A DNA stretch of 64,000 bases. Origin: Kudoa neothunni (lineage: Eukaryota; Cnidaria). The position numbers and the translations under genes are program-made. Below the pieces are notes generated by a model. It did no database searches. It saw only the letters and a list, made by a program, of their open reading frames with translations, and was not told the origin of the DNA. Shown in pieces: positions 1 through 12,400 of the stretch (positions within the stretch are counted from its first letter, which is position 1; every line of letters begins with the position of its first letter). The DNA lies in contig OZ199838.1 of the NCBI GenBank assembly GCA_964304625.1, positions 13,950,001 to 14,014,000 on the forward strand, read 5' to 3'.

Positions 1-1649
1 TGGTAATGTGTTCACAAAGTTGAGATCAATTTAAAACCCAAAAAATTTTCAAAAAATCGGTTAAATTCATAAAAACAAATAAAAATAATAGTTTTTTCTT
101 AATGGAATCTGTTATCCAAATGACTGCTGTTATTGATTGGCGGTGGTAATCAATAACAGTTATTGTGTAATCGGAAAAAAACAACTTAAGTGCTAAGATC
201 TAGATGATAATACCAATCCTAATTGTATTTATGGATAACGGCAATAATATGACGCGACACTTTCGCACATCGCTTCGAATAGGTTAATTCAGTGAACAGC
301 TTTTACGGAACATTAAGACCCAAGTTTTAAATAAATTCGCTACACAACATTTAATTCGAACCACACTAATTCATTCCAATTCTCATAAACACTTAGTGTA
401 GATACCACGAGACTATTAAAATTTGAATATTCTCACACCCGTTGACGCCCATCCAAACTTTGTAGCATAGAGATTAGAACAAAGATTAGATTTTGTGGGT
501 AGATGGGAAAAGTGTGTTCAACCTGCATAAACAAAAGGCGACTAAGATAAAATGTAATTCATCGAATTAATTTGAAACAATCGAAAACAATTAGAAAATT
601 TGATAAAGTATTGAATTCGAGATTAACGAATCACCTACCGACAAGGTTTAACAATGATTATCCAAACAAACCAATTCGACGAGTAATACACTTTTCAATA
701 TAGTCGGAAAACTCTAATTTAGTTATTCGCCTCAGCGTAGATAATGGCATAGTTTTGGTGTATATTGTAATATGGTGGTTTTAGTAGGTAGGTATCTAAC
801 TAGAAAACATTTTACACCCACAGGATTTAGTTAATCTCATAGTAACCGACATGCGGCCTAGCTGTTTTCCGATTTAACTTGCGAGGTTTGTTGGTCGATC
901 ATCTTGGGTAGATTAAAGAAATTGAAGGGCCTTTTTCATTATTTCTCTGCATAGATCGACTGTTTCAAAGGTAATTTGTATACTAATCACAACCTATTAG
1001 GTTAAGGTTAAAATCTCAGGCACCGGTTGGACACCTAAACTAGATTGAGTTTGATTCGAATTTCTTCCGTTTAATGGCCGGCTTCTGTTTGTAATTATAT
1101 GTATATATACATATAATTGATTCTGAGTTCTTTACACAGAGCTTCATTAAAGTTTACATCATTTAAGGAATGTATTAGATTTGTTTTGATGCGAGGAGTA
1201 CGAAGTATGCATTAGAAAGCTCTATTAAGTTATTATCAGGGAGAAGTTGGTATTTGTTGGGTTAAGCGAAAATTTCAATAATAAGATTTAGCACACTTTA
1301 AATTATTAAAAATGAATACACGATGGAATCATGCGTTAAGTTTAACAATTATTCAATTGAAAGTCATTAAACTTTCTCTGCGGTGTATGCGCGATGTAAT
1401 AATTAATTCCTATGAATAGAGTTTTATTTAAGCACGAAGATTATTTGAATAGGGTATTAGAGTTTGACATAGGATATCGTTGTTGCGAGATTGGTGACGA
1501 TAGTGTTATCTGTTGGGAGGCAGGTTTGAAGTTATTATAGAGGTTGAACTTAAGTTGCAATTTTATTAACTGGTTGAGATACTTAACAAACTGGGTGATA
1601 AGTGTTTTCTCAAAAACACGTATATTCGTCTATGTGAATTATATCGATA
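1..1649. other. Upstream region of the Pumilio gene, no gene seen
   Basis: No open frame of note lies here on either strand. It should hold the promoter and 5' UTR of the Pumilio gene that follows, but no core promoter element can be assigned with confidence. The one clear structure is a perfect 26 bp palindrome at 1093-1118, listed separately. Confidence 0.6.
1093..1118. repeat. Perfect 26 bp AT palindrome containing a Pumilio-type site
   Basis: The 26 bases are identical to their own reverse complement. The centre reads TGTATATA on both strands, which fits the Pumilio recognition element UGUANAUA. It lies about 530 bp before the first ATG of the Pumilio gene, so it could be in its 5' UTR if transcription starts upstream. 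AT-rich palindromes also arise by chance in DNA of this composition. Confidence 0.5.
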
Positions 1650-3813
1650 ATGTATGTGTTTGTAGATAGGCTGGCAATGAGAAACAGATCCAGACATCAC
1701 ACAAGGAATACATCGATATCAACATCGAAACAATTTGAACCACGTAGAGTGGCAGCAATGGAGTCTCAGCAGAATTCTACAGGTCACGACATCGTATCCG
1801 ACGAGAACAACTTTTTCTCACCATACATGTCATCAGATATACAACACTCAATACGAAATAATAAAGATGTTGATTGTGATTTGGATTGTCACACTCAAGA
1901 AACTTATTACGACACTGAAGAGCCAAATCATCGTAGTGCCGATTGGGGAGAGATTGTGAATAGCACGAATTTGATTGCCGAAAGTTTGGGTTATTATCAC
2001 CATTATCCAGTTGTTATGGATAATAATATTGGTGTCGTTGGATCAATTAGTGGAACTACTGCAGTGGAACATAAGCGACAAAGCCAAGGACTTAATTTTG
2101 CTGTGAGCAATGCAGCAACAGCAGCAGCCACTACTCCACATCCATCAAATGGTCAACAATCTTTTCCTGTACTCACCTCATCCAGTTATTATTATGCTTA
2201 CGCTTCTGCAGCTGCTAATTCGGATGGTACTCAAATGTACAGTTGTCCTCCTGCACATGCACATGTGCTTGATTATAACGGAAACAACATTCGTGGTCTA
2301 CGTAATAGGGATCAACGCCAACTTAATCCGGATACATTCTATGCCCATCATAACAGTGTATGTGTATTTGTTTAGAATGTTGGGTGTTAGTCGTTGTGGC
2401 AAGCAGCATCATATTTGATACAGATTTATCGGTCGTATTCGCATTAGATCGAAATTTAAAATTATCAATTATTTTATTGTGATTGGCGGTTTTTGTTCAA
2501 TTTGTTTTGTATTTAGTATCCACAACACAATAGCGAGAATTTAATGTCCCCAGAAACACCCGAAAAAAGCTCATCACCATCAGCACAATTCAATAACAAC
2601 AACACATATAACACACGGAACAAACCACCAGTTCCAATTCATTCATTAACCAGTGTTGATATTCTTCAGTTTGAATCCAAACTTCAACCAAACGGTAGTA
2701 AACTTAATCAATAATAGGAATATTTGTTTGCGTGTGATTTCCCAAGAGTAATTTGTTATTCTCTATAGAATCGAATGGGTCTTTCAATCATAATACCTTC
2801 TATAATATGACATTTGAGAAGGCTGGCTCCAACCCTAATACCGATCCCATTGATAGCAATTCCTATCCATCCAGGAAATTAGTGAAACCTTTGATGGTAG
2901 GCCATTCCAGTGAATATGATCATCAATCGTTATCGACAACCACAATCAACAATGTAATCAACCTGTCATCAATCCAATATTATAATTGTTTTTATTTACC
3001 GAATAGATAATAGAACGACCTTTCAATACACCTGATGTGTCAAGTGATGTTATTGGAGCTGCAAAAGATAAAACCAACGCGTTGATCAACTTGTCATCAG
3101 AGCTTGCGCACTCTCAAGATTACACCCAACACAAAGGTTCACTCTCGTCGTCGACGACCATCAACTTTAATTCCGCCGTTGGTATGAATGATAAGTCGGC
3201 TTCTGCAACACCCATAAACAGTTCTAATCATAATATTATCAGTACTATAAGTACATCGTCGTCGTCGACAACATCGGTTAACTCCACTGTTATTCCAATT
3301 GTGCAATCTAATACTGACTCACTACAGAATAATAGTAGAGGGAAAAAAAGTGAAATACATGCGGAGTATTCTATGTCTCATGATACCAGTAGTGTTAGTA
3401 CGTCCAATCTTCCTATTGATCGAATCAATCCTAATATCGCCACTCAAACCATGCAGAATTCTATGGGTGGTAATATAAAAAATAACGAAAGACTACCTTC
3501 CACCTCTAATCTCAACAATACTAATGTCGATAGTTCTCGACGTGTGCCCACCGCTACTTCTGAATTATCATCTAGGATCGATGATAATTCTAGTAGTATT
3601 GAAAAATTAGGTCATCAACCATCATCAGTAAACTCAACACCTTCAAAAGTTGCTCCCGTTTCCATGGATTCTAAAGATTATAAAAATGTCGAGAGTATTG
3701 TCAACAAAATACTTGTACCTATCACCTACAGTTCCTACAATGATATTATTGATATGGATAATCAATTTTATAAACTTAATCTTGATAATATCAATGAAAA
3801 TTATTATCAGCAT

Positions 3814-3860
<47 letters not shown>

Positions 3861-5839
3861 AAGCACGTCCAATTTCTATCATAATCCTCCAGTTATGAAC
3901 GATTTTTCGAACAGTCCTCATAAAATATCAACTATCGGCTCCTATAGTAAAAGCAATTACTCCTTGGTGACACCAATCACAAACACAAATATTTCCAATA
4001 CTTCTGGTGGCGTTAATAATTCTGTTTTGGGAGTAGCTACTACCTCAGGTCCATCTGCTTCAACTACTACTAACACGGCTGCTACTATTGCTAATAGTAA
4101 CGGATCAATTGTGAACACGTCTACAATGACCAATTCATCGGGTGCCACATCAAGAAGTGTTAACAATAGTAGTGGTGGAGGTGGTAATAGCGGCGGCGGC
4201 GGTCATTTGCCCACCACACCATATCCCAATCAACCACCTACTACCACCCCCAACCAATATGTAGGTGCCCAACGTAAATTAAAGTATAACATCCCTGGAG
4301 GTGTTACACCCATTTCCACACCACATCAACATTCACCAATGATGACATCAACACAAATGATTCACATGCAACCACCTCAGCAATCGAATTCTAATGTTAA
4401 TTGTGGAGTTGTCGGGGTAAATAGTGGTTTGAGTGCTTCTAGTGGTGTTTTGGCGATGAATCAACAGCAGCAACAACAACAACAGCAATCGTCGCCACAA
4501 CAACCGCCACCTAATGCGGCGTACCTACCCCCACCTGGTGGACTTATTAACCCTATAAATCCCAATAATTGTTATGTCGTTGGAAACAGCATGGTTAGTG
4601 GGGGAGGAGGTGTTGCCGACCTCAAACACAACCATAACCTACCACCACAAATCCTGGAAAAGGTAGTGGTGAATAAGTTGGAAGCGTTCCGCAATAATAT
4701 CACCTCTTTCTCAAATATGACACTGAAGGATATACAAGGCTGGATCGTGGACTTCTCTAGAGATCAACATGGTAGCAGATTTATCCAACAAAAAATGGAA
4801 AAATCTGTCAATGGTGTGGATAGGGATATTGTTTTCAAGGAGATTGTTTCGAGTGATACCATACTTTACACATTGATGACGGATGTGTTTGGCAATTATG
4901 TGGTTCAAAAAATGCTCGAATACGGCAATGATCAACAGAAACGAGTGATCTCGAGCCATTTGAAAGGTCGAGTTCTGGGACTCACCACCCAAATGTACGG
5001 ATGCAGAGTGATACAAAAAGCCATCGAATGTATACCCAAAGACATTCAAACCGATCTCATACATGAACTCGATGGACATGTGCTGGAATGCGTGAAAGAC
5101 CAAAACGGCAACCATGTCATTCAAAAATGCATCGAACATGTTCCCGCCAACAATCTTGATTTTATAATCAACGAATTCAATGGGCGGGTTTACGAATTGT
5201 CATCACATCCGTACGGTTGTCGAGTTATTCAACGCCTGATGGAACACTGTGCTGCCAATCAAACCCAAAGTCTAATGCTGGAAATTTTTGAAAATCTACC
5301 CTCACTCGTAAAAGATCAATACGGAAACTATGTCATTCAACACATACTCGACCACAAAAAACACTTTGACTTTCCTTCTCGTATTGTACATTATGTGTTT
5401 GATAATATCTTCACGCTGAGCGCCCACAAGTTTGCCAGCAATGTGGTGGAAAAATGCGTCCAATTTTCCACTATGGCTCAAAAAGAAGAACTTATCAAAT
5501 TCATATTGCGCAATAGTGATGGTGGTTGTAATGACAATCTCTATATGATGATGAAAGACCCGTTCGCAAACTATGTTGTACAGAAAATTGTTGATAGTGT
5601 TAGTGGTGATATCCGGAAACAATTGCTACTAAAAATGAAACCCTATTTTATCAACCTCAAAAAGCTCACCTACGGTAAACACATGATCAACAAAGTGGAC
5701 AGATGGCTCAAGGAAACAGAAACAATGTATTTGATTGATCAACTAATAATAATAATATTTTTTACATTGTAGGACATCATTTATTAAATGTGAAGAAGAA
5801 TTCCCTTCGCTTAATAGCAGCACCCGGCCTTCTGGGTAG
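1650..5839 (+). CDS. pum: Pumilio-family RNA-binding translational repressor (5 exons)
   Basis: Cytoplasmic mRNA-binding protein of the Pumilio/PUF family, which represses mRNAs carrying UGUANAUA in their 3' UTRs. Exons inferred: 1650-2357, 2517-2694, 2769-2953, 3007-5726, 5773-5839; all four introns are GT-AG and keep frame (about 1285 residues). Residues 1 to about 890 are low complexity (Asn/Ser/Thr-rich) with polyQ tracts near 627-644 and a second one coded near 4465-4490. The PUF domain covers about residues 900-1262, coded from about 4620. The eight RNA-contact motifs in order are SRFIQ, NYVVQ, CRVIQ, NHVIQ, CRVIQ, NYVIQ, SNVVE, NYVVQ, the order known for human PUM1. A 46 bp terminal intron gives a short tail with EEEFPSL; without splicing the frame stops at 5772. 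ATG 1650 is the first of the open frame; ATG 1677 is an alternative start, and a 5' noncoding exon cannot be excluded. Confidence 0.93.
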
Positions 5840-6172
5840 CTATGCTGTATACAATTTCCTCTACTATATAGTTGTAGCTTACGATTTTTGTAGTTCTTTC
5901 GTAGCTGCTCTACGAGTTGTATACTCTTACACAAATATTTCTAATGTATTGTTATGTAGTTATTTCTATTGCTTATTGATATTATTATATTTTTTGCATT
6001 AGTCGTATGAAGCTGGCCATTCCTCTTTCTTTATAAGGTGCTGCTTCTGCAGTTTCTCTCTATCTATCTATCTATCTCTATTGCTCAGCCAATCTTATTC
6101 GCACATATAACATTCATAACAATTCATATGGTTTTCTTATTCTTTTCGAATTTTGCTCTATGAATTAATAAA
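5840..6172 (+). other. Probable 3' UTR of the Pumilio gene with polyA signal
   Basis: The stretch follows the inferred stop codon and contains an AATAAA hexamer at 6167-6172. A TCTA microsatellite lies at about 6059-6078. No gene is seen. Confidence 0.45.
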
Positions 6173-8213
6173 TGTATTATCTTGTCAATACGTGTATTAT
6201 CTCGTGATGATCTTTCAAATCTAGCGCATTACAATTGTGTTGTTGTGTTAACAAGGTGAAATGAGCCTCAATAACATATTTTTAAAATTTCTTAAGTTGC
6301 TGGATGATTCGTAACCTCATACTTTAATAATAAACTATTTATATGATTTAATAATTCTAATTTTATTTTTTTGTATGGGGTGATTTTTAATTTGATTTTT
6401 ATTTTATGAAAATTAAATTTTCAACGACAAAATTATTATTAATACCAATAATGGTGAAGTATAAATTGGAAGTGACTATTGGCTCGATAAATAATATTCG
6501 TGCGTCATTATAGTTAAGACTAATTGTAATTATTTCTGTTCTATCGCTTCGCTTTTAGGAAATAGGAATAATTAAATATAGCAGATTCTAACAAATAAAA
6601 ACTGTTTATAGCTTGTAGGCAAAAATTACTGGGATTAACAATTTAATTGCGCGTGCGTGAGTGAGTGTATATTCAGATTAAAATTCCCCGTGCCAATCGC
6701 CTCTGTCAATCAATATGTTGTTTTGTCAACTGACTTAGGATTACAAGAAAAAGCAATTACTCGTGTTGATCTCGCGATTCAATCCCAAACTATGAATCAT
6801 TATGGTTAGTAATGATTCTACGAAAGTAAGTCGACATAATTAGGTCTTGCAATTATCGACTTTTATATTTGTTAAAATCGACGAATATTTATGAGGGTCG
6901 AATTGTCGAAGATTTTCCATAAAAACGGAATTAGGTACAAGATTTTTCGAGACATACTTGCGCGCTCATTAATGATTATTTAGGCTTGTTTGACTCATTA
7001 TTTTAGCATTTTTTCATATAACCAACATTTGTATAGTATTAATTAAAAAATTTATTCGATTCTCAACGCTTGCTTAAACTTACACATTATAAATTATTCG
7101 GTCAATATTTATCTTAACTTTGTATTGAAACAAATTTACGCTAGCACAAAAACACAATTTTAAAGCCCGGCCAATACATAACGAATATTTTCGTTTTAAT
7201 CTTGTTGACTAACAGTCAACAACAATAAATATCTCAAAATAAAATTTTTCCCATTTGAAGTAGAATTCATGCCCATTCAAAAGTATTGTTTATATTACCT
7301 TATTGAATTTAAATTTCGCTTACTTTATAAGTAAAGCCAATACAGTAGTGGACCGGTATTATGTGCATTAGTTATTTTACATATGAAAAGTTTCACCCAT
7401 ATTTAAAGTGATGTTAAAAATTATATAATCTTAAAATTACTCGATTAAATAATTTATAAGCATAATTACTATGAAAAATAAAAAGTCACGTGAGGAACGG
7501 TCGTACGTACCCTTTTGCTTGGACCGTGTGATTAAATTTAGCTTTTTCTTTCTTTTTTCTATCACAGTTAAATAATTAATAAGTTTTTATAGTTACATCA
7601 ATGTGGTGGCTGGTTGCAAAATTAAGGATAAACGTAGAAACATGTTGTAGATATATAGTAGTGTGGTTTATAGTTACCTCCTCCCAAATTCATAGTAATA
7701 ATGATGGTGTAATGACGATCCCTCCCTAATAATTCAGAAACGAAAGATATCCTTATTTTATTTAGAAGAGCTTAGCAACTATTTTAAACATCATGGCTCA
7801 AAGAAGTGAGAGTGAATATCTGATTTTATTTTGGATGTTTATTCATTTTTAAAGCATATCTTTATTTGAAAAACAGTCAAACACGAACGAGGAGGTTTCG
7901 CTGGAATTCAGCTAATACGCTCTTCATTTAATAAAATACATCAAAAAGACATACAACGTTTAATAAAATTCAAAATAGGTTTACATTTATCATATAGAGT
8001 AAAAATCACATGTTCTCATTTCAAAATAAATTACTGTTCAGATATTTTATTATATTTCTATTTCAGTTTATTATCATTTTTTTAGTTGCTTACAAAATAT
8101 ATGATAAATATGAGGGAGCAATATTATGTAACAAATGATTGTTTTTAATAAGTCTTTCGATTTACATAATAAACCTAATAAAAAACGCCCACTCAGATTG
8201 ATATTCTCTATGT
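6173..8213. other. Intergenic, AT-rich, no gene seen
   Basis: No coding potential is recognised. The only identifiable item is the LTR-like repeat near 7030-7221, listed separately. Confidence 0.6.
7030..7221 (-). mobile_element. Solo LTR-like fossil, BEL/Pao type
   Basis: Read on the minus strand from 7221, this copy matches the repeat that borders the BEL/Pao integrase fossil at 42.4 kb over at least 110 bp and more weakly beyond. Both copies begin with an inverted repeat of the form TGTTGRCT..AGYCAACA and share a TTCGTTAT..TATTGGCC stretch. No internal coding region is attached, so it looks like a solitary terminal repeat. The distal edge is uncertain. Confidence 0.55.
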
Positions 8214-8256
8214 CAGTGGTGGGCACAACTTATAGGGATGCGGGCCGCATTGTTGA
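8214..8256 (+). mobile_element. Candidate hAT terminus
   Basis: The sequence starts CAGTGGTGGGCACAAC and is followed by GCGGGCCGC. This resembles the ends of ZBED/Charlie-like hAT elements (CAG-G-TGGGC, then a GC-rich GGCCGC block). It could be the 5' end of the decayed hAT whose coding part starts near 9250. No partner end with the matching inverted repeat was found, so the link is inference. Confidence 0.35.
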
Positions 8257-9249
8257 TTAAGCGTTTTTTTGATAATTTAACTACCTGTTGGTGGCTTTTT
8301 TTAATATTTTTGACACAATAAAAATAGTAAATATATAGATTAAGTTGAAAATGCTTCCAATTAGTGTAACTTAATAAGGAATTAAATAGATTTTTTAAAT
8401 ATAGAAATTTTGTGATAGGCATACTATTGTATGCTACGATTGAAATGATAGGCTCTATATTTAATAAACTTTAATTTTATCTGAAGTTATGAAAATTTAA
8501 TAATATTCATTAAGTAAACATGAAATATATAAACAATGACTCCGATAGAATTATTTCATAGTCATTTTAAGCATGATATTCAATATATCATATCATACTC
8601 TAAAAGAGGCACAAGTTATAAATATGAGTAAAATAAAGTTAACCAAAAAAATTACATTTATTATATTTCATATTACACAAAATTTGTTGTGACCTAAATA
8701 TCACGATCGCATTGAAGTAATTTTCTTAAAATTTATTACGAAATATTTTAATTCCAAAGTATAATATAAATAACTTTAAATTACAAAAATCGTAATATTT
8801 GGTTATTATCATAAATTATTATTTTTTACCCTTAATTATTTCTTTCAATTTCATTTATTTATATCAATAAATAAAAGAAATTTTTATCATTAGGTTTTAA
8901 GTTTGAATTGATTGGTGTTGCTTTTTATAACCTTCAAAGAATATTTTCTCTTGATTATTATATCCAACGGTGGTATTTCGTGCCGCTAGACTCTAGCGGC
9001 TAGAGGAATGCATTGTGAACATCAAAAAATTACTACAACTGCACGTGTTTGAATTCACAGTATAGCGTTTCATCTACACACTCGACAGGATAACGCAGAG
9101 TACTGCATGGAAGAGGAATTTCGACAATATCCCAAATATTTTTTGAAATTTGGATGTACTCCTGACCAAAACGGTGAAACAAGGCCTTTCCGTCTATTAT
9201 GCGATCGGTTATTAAGTGATGAGTTAATGAAGGCAAGTAGACTGTAATC
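8257..9249. other. AT-rich stretch with a perfect inverted repeat, no gene seen
   Basis: No coding region is recognised. A perfect inverted repeat with 9 bp arms, GCCGCTAGA and TCTAGCGGC separated by one base, lies at 8982-9000. It may be the non-coding 5' part of the hAT that follows. Confidence 0.4.
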
Positions 9250-12200
9250 GTACACAAAAGTGAGACACTCCAGAATAGATGAAATGGAAAGAGATGTGGA
9301 GATTCAACTAAATGAATAACTGAATAACTGAGGGGTTAAAATCTCGAAAATTTTGGCTACAGTTGGATGAATCGACAGTTTGAGATAACGAAGTTTTGTC
9401 ATTGGCTTTTGTACGATACACTAAGATGAAGTTTTTTTATGAGAAACAACAATTGAAAGAGATATTCACGCCTAAGTTAAAAATTATTTAGATTCAAATG
9501 AAACTAGTTTCAAATTTATTATCCTACGTAGCTGGCGGTGCTGCAGTTATGATAGGCGCGAAAAATAAATGTCTGAAATTGTTGAAAGATGAGAATCCAA
9601 ATATGCTAATAATTCATTGTGTGATTCACCGAGAGCATTCAGTTGCGAAGAATTTGTCTTCCGTTCTTAACCCATTCCGGGTTTTCGTTCCCTTTTCGGC
9701 CCCCATAGTCGCCTCTCTAGGAATGTTAATAATTCGTCAATGAGTATTACATCATAATATATCATGTATTAATTCATTTTAAATTTAATTAAAAGTTAAA
9801 TTTCAAATATGAATTCACATCTTTTGAGGTTACGTACTATATAGTAATTATGTTATACCGAGGTAGTAATTGAACAGCAATTTCGTAGAAATAATAAATT
9901 TAAAATTCTCACGCTAAATTATAATTTTAGAAGCTTAGTTAAATAATATTTTTTCAAAATAGGTCAAACCGTTACAGGGTTCAAAAAATATAAGCAGTAT
10001 AGTACAGTGCCGAAAAGGGAATGAAAACCCACTGACGTGCTACGTTCCAATTAATCGGTTACTTGACCTGGGTGCTTACACCTTCACAACGGCATACGAA
10101 AACATAATTGACACTGGTGGTGATGGTGAAAAAAATGTTGGTATTTTGACTGATGAAGAAGACCCCTTTCTTTCATGAGATTATGACAACACTGGCATCA
10201 GAACCATCCAGAAACATGCGGTGAAGTAGAAACTTTGTCATATATTAAAAATGAACCATTAATATTAGTTATCGTGCCACGTAATGTAAAATATCCCAAT
10301 CTAAAAGTTCATTTGTAATTACCGTACAGTTAGTCAAAATAAATGTGGCATTATATATGAGGTTCAACAAGTAGGTATGAATGTTATGAAGTATTGTAAA
10401 AAAATCTATGAACTATAAAATATTCTAATTGACAAAAGGGTAAATTCACGTTAATAATAATTTTGAGCTTGATAAAGATGATAAGCTGTTCAAGGCGAGA
10501 TCAATCAATAGAAGATTGACTAAAATTTAGATATTTTCACAACATCTTATCCGTTGATGAACAGGTGTCCCCGTATATTGGTCATCATCCGTGAAAATTG
10601 TATATGAATAGAAAGCCCGATCGTTTCGGTTTAAACATTGAGATTTAGCTTCTTCTGATGAGAGTATTTATATTTTCAATGTATATACAGAAAAGGCAGA
10701 AATATACACCAAGAATTTTGTCAAGCTATCCAACGACAATTCCAAAATTAATGAGGAAAAACCACCAAGGCTACTATGAATACTACAAATATTTTTTAGG
10801 TCGCACAATTGTTGTTAATTGTGTTTAACGGAATAGTACAGGTCCTGTCACTTTTCTTAGCACTTCACTTATTGTTGAACCAATTCTACATGTAACACGT
10901 TACAGTAGGGCAAAAAGCGCAATGTGTCGGTCGAACATCCCCAAATTTCATACGTGCGACATGGATATGGGCAGTGTTGAGAACTGATAACGTAGAGAAT
11001 TTTGTCTCTTGTTATAGAATAAGAAATCGCTCTAAAAATAGTAGTGACCTCATTTCACCGGCATGATATTGCTGGCAGAAGTTAACTCTTGCGAAATGCG
11101 TATTTTTCAAAAGAAAAACTATCTACTAAATCATATTGGATAAATTGTAGCCAATTTGATGGTGCAAATTATTTTTAAATAAATTCGACGACTATCCATC
11201 ATCCACCACAAATATTCATGTTGTGTCATTATATAGTATTATGTAGTCGACCTGTGATGAGTACTAATGCCGAGAAGAGGAAACGAAGATGAGTTGTACG
11301 CCAAAAGAAGACTATCTATTTTTGTCAAAGTTTCCCAAATTATATTCAAGTTTAAAGTTGGAGAGATTTTCATAATCAACAATAGTTTTTACTCTAATTG
11401 ATATAAAACCACTTATTTTTCACACATACTCTGACACAACGTTTAATTAAAAAGTCGCACGTCGGTGGGTTTTCATTCCCTTTCGGCCCTTTGATAATTA
11501 TTACATTTTCCTATGAAAATGTAATTTTTAATCAATAATAATTTGGATAAGTTATAAAAATATAGTTTCCAACTTATATTTTAAATTTTTGAAAAATTTG
11601 AACATTGGACCCGGAATGGGTTAATGAAAGTTTAAAAAACGTAGTCGGATGTGTTCATCATATCAAGACGGAACGAATATTCGAACTATTTTGTAAGAAA
11701 AAAACGTCTGATTTTATTCGTTTATCACTTTATATGGAAATGAGGTATCTATCAAGCAGAACTTGTTTGCAGAGATTCATAAAACTATTTGATCTTTTTG
11801 TTGAATTTCTCAAAAATAAACTTGAAATGAGATTTTTGGAATCATCATTACTTTTTAGTCGTATCAAAAAATGTTATTCAATGTAACTTTGGTCATTTAT
11901 ATTGATTAAGTAAATGCGAGGTATCTCATCATGCATTGACCGTAATTATTGACCATGTGAATACCCTGATTACGGAATTCACTGAAAATTTTGGGGACTT
12001 GAAAAATTTGACCTTGCCAAATTAATGATGGTTAACCCAACCGTTATTAGTTGACCTTTCCGAAGCGGTGTTGAAGTAAAAGCAGGGATTATTAGAAATA
12101 AAAAATGATGAATGCATCAAGTGATATTCAAGCTAAGAGAATGTATACGTGGCTATCAGAGAATGCTGGAAAGAAATATCCAAGGATTTCTATGTCAGTA

Positions 12201-12400
12201 AAAAGCGTTACGGTTTCCTTCACTCATCATTTTTTGTGGAATGCAGACTGAATGCCGTTGGAGTATTTTTAGACATTAAAGCAAATCCTCTTGATTTAAC
12301 AAAGCGAGGAGACCTGTGGCTTAAACTATCAAAAATTCGCCTCGAATTATGGAATTGCGCCAATTACATCAAGGCCAGGATTCTCACTGCACGATTCGAG
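9250..12400 (+). pseudogene. Decayed ZBED-like hAT transposase, split by a piggyBac
   Basis: Two blocks of hAT transposase flank an inserted piggyBac. The first (about 9263-9670) reads RRIDEM-like, then FWLQLDEST, and later HCVIHREHSVAKNLSSVL. The second (11625 onward) continues with NESLKNVV, then FELFCKKK..MRYLSSRTCLQRF and FELFDLFVEFL-like sequence, and ends near 12390 with DLWLKLSKIRLEL. These fit the order of the ZBED5-like hAT family: DEST catalytic motif, HREH motif, WLS/RF motif, C-terminal dimerisation region. Several stops and frame changes interrupt it, e.g. after 9490 and after 11884. The reading frame closes exactly when the piggyBac and one TTAA are removed. Confidence 0.78.
9671..11620 (+). 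mobile_element. piggyBac-type element, family A, copy 1 (decayed)
   Basis: TTAA flanks both ends (9667-9670 and 11621-11624). Terminal inverted repeats are CCCATTCCGGGT at both ends. A longer subterminal inverted repeat carries GAATGAAAACCCAC near 10020 and its complement near 11470. Remnants of the transposase read on the + strand: the acidic N-terminal part (TDEEDPFLS) near 10150, a block matching VSPYIG..RKPDRFGLN near 10570, and KNHQGYYEYY near 10760. No long open frame survives, so the copy is inactive. It sits inside a hAT gene. Confidence 0.85.

Noticed and set aside
2954-3010. Extension of the third Pumilio exon to the stop at 3010
   Set aside because: The frame continues cleanly only if 2954-3006 is removed as a 53 bp GT-AG intron.
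3643-3921. Leucine-rich open frame on the minus strand
   Set aside because: It is the antisense of the polyQ tract in the Pumilio gene; the Leu run comes from CAG/CAA read backwards.
4711-5622. Two minus-strand open frames over the PUF repeats
   Set aside because: They are complementary shadows of a strongly conserved coding region and have no family of their own.
6055-6080. TCTA microsatellite as a regulatory element
   Set aside because: Simple tandem repeat without any sign of function.
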